Assembly: GCA_002331385.1 (NCBI GenBank)
Contig: DCYB01000001.1
Location: 496,001 to 560,000, forward strand
Length of the DNA stretch: 64,000 nucleotides
Direction of reading: 5' to 3'
Source of the DNA: Comamonadaceae bacterium UBA2121
GTDB lineage: Bacteria; Pseudomonadota; Gammaproteobacteria; Burkholderiales; Burkholderiaceae_C
In this document: positions 59,348-64,000 of the stretch, in pieces
Numbering within the stretch: the first letter of the stretch is position 1
Layout: every line of letters starts with the position of its first letter
Notes under the pieces: generated by a model
The model's database searches: none
The model's input: the letters and a program-made list of their open reading frames with translations, nothing else
Told to the model about the DNA's origin: nothing
Made by a program: the position numbers and the translations under genes

Positions 59348-60334
59348 TCAGGATGGTTTCTGGTCGCGTGCCAGGGCGCGCGCGCGAATCGCGTCGAAGT
59401 CTGCCGGTACGGGATGCGTATCGAGCCGCTTGCCTGCCTTGACGATCTGGCTGGGCACGTCGTGAGCAATCAACTCCGGCAGGCTCTGCGCTGCAGCCAC
59501 CAGCGCATCGAGATCGACGCCGGTGTCGTATCCCATGCATTGCAGTGCGTGCACGATCTCTTCGCTGCACACGTTGCCCGACGCACCCGGCGCATACGGG
59601 CAACCGCCCAGGCCGCCCAACGATGCATCGAACTGCCGTGCGCCAGCATCGATCGCCGCCAGCACATTGGCCAGCCCCATGCCGCGCGTGTTGTGGAAAT
59701 GCAGGGTGAACTCCGTTTGCGGCCAGCGTGCGAGCGCCTGCGCCGTGATCGACGCCACCTGCGTGGGATAGGCCATGCCCGTCGTGTCGCACAGCGTGAT
59801 GCCTTGCACGCCCAGGTCGGCAAAGCGCTGCACCAGCGCCCACACGTCCGGCTCGGCCACATCGCCCTCCATCGGGCAACCGAACACGCACGACAGCGAC
59901 ACGTTCACCGCCACCCGCGCCTGCTGCGCCAGAGCGATCACCTGCGACAGCGACGCAAACGACTGCTCGCGCGTCATGCGCAGGTTGGCAAGGTTGTGCG
60001 TCTCGCTCACCGACATCACCAGATTCAGCTCATCCGTGCGCGCATCGATGGCGCGCTCCGCGCCGCGCATGTTGGGCACGAGCGCGGTGTAGACCACTCC
60101 GGGCACACGCTCGATTTCGCGCATCACGATCTCGGCATCGCGCAGCGCAGGGATTGCCGTGGGGGACGTGAACGAGGACACCTCGATCTTGGCCAGCCCA
60201 GTGTGCGAGAGCGCGTTCACCAGCGCGATCTTGTCCTCGGTCGGCACAAACTGCGCCTCCATCTGCAAGCCGTCGCGCGTGCCCACTTCGCACATGCGGA
60301 TGCGCGTGTTCGCGCCATTCCATACCGCGTTCAT
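59348..60334 (-). CDS. mvaB: Hydroxymethylglutaryl-CoA lyase-type enzyme
   Basis: A 328-residue HMGL-like TIM-barrel enzyme that cleaves a 3-hydroxy-acyl-CoA to acetyl-CoA and a keto acid. EVGTRDGLQ holds the catalytic Arg-Asp, LHFHNTRGMG the metal-binding His-x-His, and GGLGGCPYAPGASGNVCSEE the Cys signature loop. It overlaps the CoA-transferase gene by ATGA. With the CoA-transferase and Bug receptor it suggests catabolism of a C5-C6 branched dicarboxylate or hydroxy-acid; the substrate is not certain. Confidence 0.9.
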   Translation of the reverse strand: MNAVWNGANTRIRMCEVGTRDGLQMEAQFVPTEDKIALVNALSHTGLAKIEVSSFTSPTAIPALRDAEIVMREIERVPGVVYTALVPNMRGAERAIDARTDELNLVMSVSETHNLANLRMTREQSFASLSQVIALAQQARVAVNVSLSCVFGCPMEGDVAEPDVWALVQRFADLGVQGITLCDTTGMAYPTQVASITAQALARWPQTEFTLHFHNTRGMGLANVLAAIDAGARQFDASLGGLGGCPYAPGASGNVCSEEIVHALQCMGYDTGVDLDALVAAAQSLPELIAHDVPSQIVKAGKRLDTHPVPADFDAIRARALARDQKPS

Positions 60335-61551
60335 TGGATCACTCCCTTGCTGCGCAGCAGCGCAATCTGCTCTGACGTGAGTCCGGCTTCGGCCAGCACG
60401 GCATCGGTGTCGTCGCCCAACCCGGGGGCACTGGAGCGCACGCCACCCGGTGTGCCCGACATCTTGGGGATCACGCCCGAAACGGTCACGCTGTAACCGT
60501 CGCGTGTTGTCTGGGAGAGCAGCATGTCACGCGCCTTGTAGTGCGGGTCTTCGGCAATGTCCTTCGCGGTGTAGACCTTGCCCGCCGGTACGCGCGCCGC
60601 GCCCAGTGCATCCATCACGTCTTGCACGGTGCGTTGCACCGTCCATGCACCGATGGCCGCATCGATTTCCGCAATGCGTGCGACGCGGCCCGCGTTGCTC
60701 GCCAGGTCGGGAGCGTCTCCCAGATCCTGCCTGCCGATGGTGGTCATGAGGCGCTTGAAAATGCTGTCGCCATTGCCCGCCACCAGCACCCAGCCATCCT
60801 TGCATGGATAGGCATTGGACGGCGCTATGCCCGGCAGTGCGCTGCCCGCAGCCTCGCGCACCGCGCCAAAGGCGCTGTATTCCGGGATCAGGCTTTCCAT
60901 GCAATTGAAGACCGCCTCGTGCAGCGCCACGTCGATCACCTGCCCCTTGCCGCCGTGTGCCTTGCGGTGATACAGCGCCATCAGCACGCCGATCGCGCCG
61001 TGTAAGGCCGCCAGCGTATCGCCGATCGACACACCCACACGCACCGGCACGCGGCCCGGCTCCGCCGTCAGATGGCGCAGGCCGCCCATGGCCTCGCCGA
61101 TGACGCCAAAGCCTGGCAGATCGCGGTACGGGCCCGTCTGCCCATAACCGGAAATGCGCAGGATGATCAGCCCCGGGTTGAGTTGATGCAGTTCCTCGGG
61201 CGACATGCCCCAGCCCTCCAGCGTGCCGGGGCGGAAGTTCTCGATCAGCACGTCGGCTTCTGCGATGAGCGTGCGCGCAATGTCCTGCGCCTCTTGCTGG
61301 CGCAGGTCCAGCGCCACCGACTTCTTGTTGCGCGACTGCACCTGCCACCACACGGAGGTGCCGTTTTTCAGCAAGCGCCAGTTGCGCAGCGGATCGCCGG
61401 TGCCCGTCGCTTCAATCTTGATGATCTCCGCGCCAAAGTCGCCCAGTGTCTTGCCGCAGAACGGCCCGGCGATCAGTTGGCCCATTTCCACCACGCGCAC
61501 GCCATCCAGTGCATTCGGCGTCAGTTGCGGGGCCTGTGCAGGCACTGTCAT
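60331..61551 (-). CDS. CaiB/BaiF-family CoA-transferase
   Basis: A 406-residue family III CoA-transferase. Motifs VVEMGQLIAGPFCGKTLGDFGAEIIKIE, SRNKKSVALDLRQQEAQDIA, VLIENFRPG and GFGVIGEAMGGLRHLT are present. It activates the acid for the following lyase. It is first in the operon and divergent from the LysR gene. Confidence 0.94.
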   Translation of the reverse strand: MTVPAQAPQLTPNALDGVRVVEMGQLIAGPFCGKTLGDFGAEIIKIEATGTGDPLRNWRLLKNGTSVWWQVQSRNKKSVALDLRQQEAQDIARTLIAEADVLIENFRPGTLEGWGMSPEELHQLNPGLIILRISGYGQTGPYRDLPGFGVIGEAMGGLRHLTAEPGRVPVRVGVSIGDTLAALHGAIGVLMALYHRKAHGGKGQVIDVALHEAVFNCMESLIPEYSAFGAVREAAGSALPGIAPSNAYPCKDGWVLVAGNGDSIFKRLMTTIGRQDLGDAPDLASNAGRVARIAEIDAAIGAWTVQRTVQDVMDALGAARVPAGKVYTAKDIAEDPHYKARDMLLSQTTRDGYSVTVSGVIPKMSGTPGGVRSSAPGLGDDTDAVLAEAGLTSEQIALLRSKGVIQ

Positions 61552-61669
61552 GGTTGTCTCCTGTCTTCAAAACGTCACTCGCGCGGATAATGTCGCCATT
61601 CGCGTCCAGTGCAAAACGCTCAAGCGCGAAGCTGCCATCGCAAAACGGCATGGCAGACTGCAACGCCCC

Positions 61670-62596
61670 ATGAAACTCGACCCCGTATCCCTGCGCCTGT
61701 TCGTCGCGGTGATGGAAGAAAACGCCATCGCCCGCGCCGCCGCGCGCGAACACATCGCCGCTTCTGCCGCCAGCCGCCGTCTGGCCGAGCTGGAGCACGC
61801 CCTCAACGTGGAACTGTTCACGCGCAGCAATCGCGGCACGGAGCCCACCGCCGCCGCCTACGCGCTGCTGAATCTCGCGCGCGGCGTGCTCAACGAGCTG
61901 GACGGCATCGCCGCGCAGATGCGGGACTACCGCGCTGGCGTGCGCGGCCATGTGCGCGTGGTGGCCAACATTTCCGCGATCACCCAGTTCCTGCCGGGTG
62001 AGCTGCAATCGTTCATGGCCGCGCACCCGCAGGTCCAGGTGCAATTGCAGGAACAGATCAGCACCGCCATCGCGCATTCGGTTGCAGAAAACGCCGCCGA
62101 TGTCGGCATCCTGAACCACGGCAGCTACGGGGAGCAGGTCACGCTGCTGCCCTATCGAGAGGACGAGCTGGTGGTGGCCGTGCCTGCCGGCCATGCCCTG
62201 GCGCGACGGCGCAGCCTGCGGCTGGTGGACATCCTGCCGTTCGAGCTGGTGGGCATGCACACGGGCAGCGCCATCAACAACCTGCTCATGCGCCAGGCCG
62301 CCGAGGTCGACATGCCGGTCCAACTGCGCATGCAGGTCACCAGCTACGACGCGCTCTGCCTCATGGTGTCCGCCGGGCTGGGTGTGGGCGTGTTGCCGCT
62401 GGGCAGCGCGCATATCTATAAATCCTCTCTTGCGCTGCGCACGATTGCATTGGCCGAGCCGTGGGCGCGGCGCAGGCTTTCGCTGTGCGTGCGCTCGCTG
62501 GAATCGCTCTCCGGTGCCGCCCGCTTGCTCGTGGACCATCTGCGGGCAAGCGCCCCGGCCCTGACCGCCTCGACCCACCACCCTGCCTCCACATGA
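61670..62596 (+). CDS. LysR-family transcriptional regulator
   Basis: A 308-residue LTTR with the N-terminal helix-turn-helix (LRLFVAVMEENAIARAAAREHIAASAASRRLAELEHALNVELFTRSNRGTEPT) and an effector domain. It is divergent from the CoA-transferase operon across 118 bases, so it is likely its regulator. Its stop overlaps the earP start by ATGA, a coincidental-looking coupling to an unrelated gene. ATG 61670 is preferred over longer versions that overlap the operon. Confidence 0.92.
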   Translation: MKLDPVSLRLFVAVMEENAIARAAAREHIAASAASRRLAELEHALNVELFTRSNRGTEPTAAAYALLNLARGVLNELDGIAAQMRDYRAGVRGHVRVVANISAITQFLPGELQSFMAAHPQVQVQLQEQISTAIAHSVAENAADVGILNHGSYGEQVTLLPYREDELVVAVPAGHALARRRSLRLVDILPFELVGMHTGSAINNLLMRQAAEVDMPVQLRMQVTSYDALCLMVSAGLGVGVLPLGSAHIYKSSLALRTIALAEPWARRRLSLCVRSLESLSGAARLLVDHLRASAPALTASTHHPAST

Positions 62597-63675
62597 ATCA
62601 CGCCGTGCCCGCACCGCAGCAATGGGACCTCTTCTGCCAGGTCATCGACAACTTTGGCGACATCGGCGTGTGCTGGCGCCTTGCGGCGGATCTGGGTGCG
62701 CGTGGCCATGCCGTGCGCCTGTACATCGATGATGCGAGCGCGCTGCAATGGATGGCACCGCACGGCAGTGCCAATGTGCGCGTGCTGCCATGGCCGCTGC
62801 AAGGATTCGACGGAACACCAGGCGACGTGGTGATCGAAGCGTTTGGCTGCGACATCCCCGCGCCGTACGTTGCCGCCATCGCGGACAAAGCCCATGGCAG
62901 CGCACGCGCGCCGGTGTGGATCAATCTGGAATATCTTTCCGCAGAAAGCTACGTGGAGCGTTGCCATCGCCTGCCGTCCCCATTGATGAGTGGGCCAGCG
63001 GCAGGCCTGACGCGCTGGTTCTACTATCCCGGCTTCACGGCGCAGACCGGCGGATTGCTGCGCGAACGCGATCTTCAGGAGCGCCAGCACCACTTCGACC
63101 GCAAGGCATGGCGCGCGCGGCATGGCCTGGCGGACGACGACTGCGCCATCTCGCTGTTCTGCTACGAACCAGCGGCACTCCCGCAGGTGTTTGCTGCGCT
63201 ACAGCAAAACCGTGCGCTCAAAACGCAATGGCTGGTCACCCCCGGTCGCGCTGCTGCCGCCATGCGCGCCATCCCTTTCGCCGCGCACGCAGACAACGTG
63301 CAGTTTCTGCCCGCCCGCACGCAGCGGGAGTTCGACGAGATGCTCTGGGCCTGCGACCTCAATCTGGTGCGCGGAGAAGACTCCCTGGTGCGGGCCATCT
63401 GGGCGGGCGAGCCCTTCGTCTGGCACATCTATCCCCAGCACGACAATGCGCACCACGACAAGCTGCTGGCGTTTCTCGACTGGATGGACGCGCCCCCGTC
63501 GCTGCGCGACCTGCACGCCCTCTGGAATGACCTTCCCGGCGACGCGCAAATGCCGACTCTGGACGCCGGACTTCTGGCGCAATGGCGCGCCAGCGCTCGC
63601 TCTGCGCGTGATCGGCTGTGGGCGCAACCGGACCTTCTGAGCCAGCTATTAGGGTTTATCGCAGAAAAAAGCTAA
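62593..63675 (+). CDS. earP: EF-P arginine rhamnosyltransferase EarP
   Basis: A 360-residue GT-B glycosyltransferase that adds rhamnose to Arg32 of EF-P, activating it to relieve ribosome stalling at polyproline. DLFCQVIDNFGDIGVCWRLA with its conserved Asp pair and the C-terminal RGEDSLVRAIWAGEPFVWHIYPQ segment (dTDP-rhamnose binding) are family hallmarks. It lies directly upstream of efp. Confidence 0.96.
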   Translation: MNHAVPAPQQWDLFCQVIDNFGDIGVCWRLAADLGARGHAVRLYIDDASALQWMAPHGSANVRVLPWPLQGFDGTPGDVVIEAFGCDIPAPYVAAIADKAHGSARAPVWINLEYLSAESYVERCHRLPSPLMSGPAAGLTRWFYYPGFTAQTGGLLRERDLQERQHHFDRKAWRARHGLADDDCAISLFCYEPAALPQVFAALQQNRALKTQWLVTPGRAAAAMRAIPFAAHADNVQFLPARTQREFDEMLWACDLNLVRGEDSLVRAIWAGEPFVWHIYPQHDNAHHDKLLAFLDWMDAPPSLRDLHALWNDLPGDAQMPTLDAGLLAQWRASARSARDRLWAQPDLLSQLLGFIAEKS

Positions 63676-63824
63676 AATAGCAGTCTTTGCGCCATACGAA
63701 GCTGCACATTCTGTGCCCAGCCGGCGCGTCCCGCCGCGGACCATGCGCCGGGGCCAAAGGCAGCCCATTGCGGCTTACGCCCCACCGCCCCGTTTCGTGG
63801 TGCGGCCCAACCTTCAAGCAAGCT
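63676..63824 (+). promoter_or_regulatory. Leader region of efp
   Basis: A 149-base spacer. TAAAAT (63674-63679) could be a -10 box. GCCCCACCG/CGTGGTGCGGC-type complementarity (63778-63807) predicts a hairpin shortly before the start. Confidence 0.4.
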
Positions 63825-64000
63825 ATGAAAATCGCTCAAGAAATCCGCGCCGGCAACGTGATCATGCAGGGCAAAGACCCCATGATCGTCCTGAAGACCG
63901 AATACGCCCGTGGCGGCCGCGGTGCAGCCACCGTCCGCATGAAGCTCAAGGCCCTGCTCAACAACATGGGCACGGAAGTGGTGTTCAAGGCCGACGACAA
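63825..64000 (+). CDS. efp: Translation elongation factor P, partial
   Basis: The first 58 residues of EF-P, cut by the window end. MKIAQEIRAGNVIMQGKDPMIVLKTEYARGGRGAATVRMKLK is the KOW-like domain I; R32 at the loop tip (GGRGAA) is the residue that EarP rhamnosylates. The neighbouring earP supports this Arg type. Confidence 0.96.
   Translation, partial: MKIAQEIRAGNVIMQGKDPMIVLKTEYARGGRGAATVRMKLKALLNNMGTEVVFKADD

Noticed and set aside
56447..60496. 1349-residue frame on the plus strand
   Set aside because: It is antisense to uvrC, a Bug gene and HMG-CoA lyase across intergenic gaps; no real motifs.

Overview
The window is GC-rich, densely packed proteobacterial chromosome. I infer a betaproteobacterium of the Comamonadaceae (Comamonas/Delftia/Acidovorax type). 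The grounds are three Bug-type solute receptors of tripartite tricarboxylate transport sitting beside CaiB/BaiF CoA-transferases, an EarP rhamnosyltransferase next to an EF-P with Arg32, a DUF3325/DUF3649/PepSY siderophore operon, and a tRNA/hupB/ppiD block typical of the group. No rRNA or species marker is present, so genus is not claimed.

Layout. 1-2919: C-terminal tail of an RNA-modifying or helicase protein and an M14 peptidase lipoprotein. 2920-13020: a roughly 10 kb P4-like phage satellite integrated at tRNA-Arg(TCT). It has a tyrosine integrase, AlpA, a C4/CI-like antisense immunity RNA, a Toprim primase, a DUF3987 helicase with an iteron-like cluster, an HK97-type protease and capsid, a truncated terminase small subunit and a hemerythrin cargo gene. 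13204-17000: Lrp regulator with a MetC-like enzyme, a SRAP protein and a secreted protein. 17387-24871: FNR-box-controlled tetrathionate reductase operon ttrBCA followed by an OmpR/QseBC-type two-component pair. 24883-26453: metallophosphatase and a small protein. 26558-38422: siderophore uptake locus (TonB receptor, binding protein, two permeases, ATPase, DUF3649, PepSY, DUF3325), with an MFS exporter, an AraC regulator and a FhuF-like reductase. 38675-43692: a Bug/CoA-transferase/enoyl-CoA hydratase operon with a divergent IclR regulator.

43756-52361 is an AT-richer accessory island bounded by a degenerate copy of the tRNA-His 3' end and its terminator on one side and the intact tRNA-His on the other. 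It is a graveyard of IS3, IS5 and IS256 fragments containing a decapitated polymorphic toxin with an overlapping CPCC-type immunity gene, three paralogous lipoproteins that look like immunity genes (each preceded by the tail of the same lost gene), and a roughly 1.9 kb segmental duplication.

52359-64000 returns to core genome: tRNA-His, ppiD, tRNA-Val, hupB, pgsA, uvrC, a second Bug/HMG-CoA-lyase/CoA-transferase operon with a divergent LysR regulator, then earP and the start of efp.

The items most worth a second look are the satellite (capsid and protease but no portal or large terminase, an antisense RNA circuit and a symmetric 4+4 iteron cluster inside the helicase gene) and the toxin/immunity island, where the toxin frame has no stop before the immunity gene and runs on through it.
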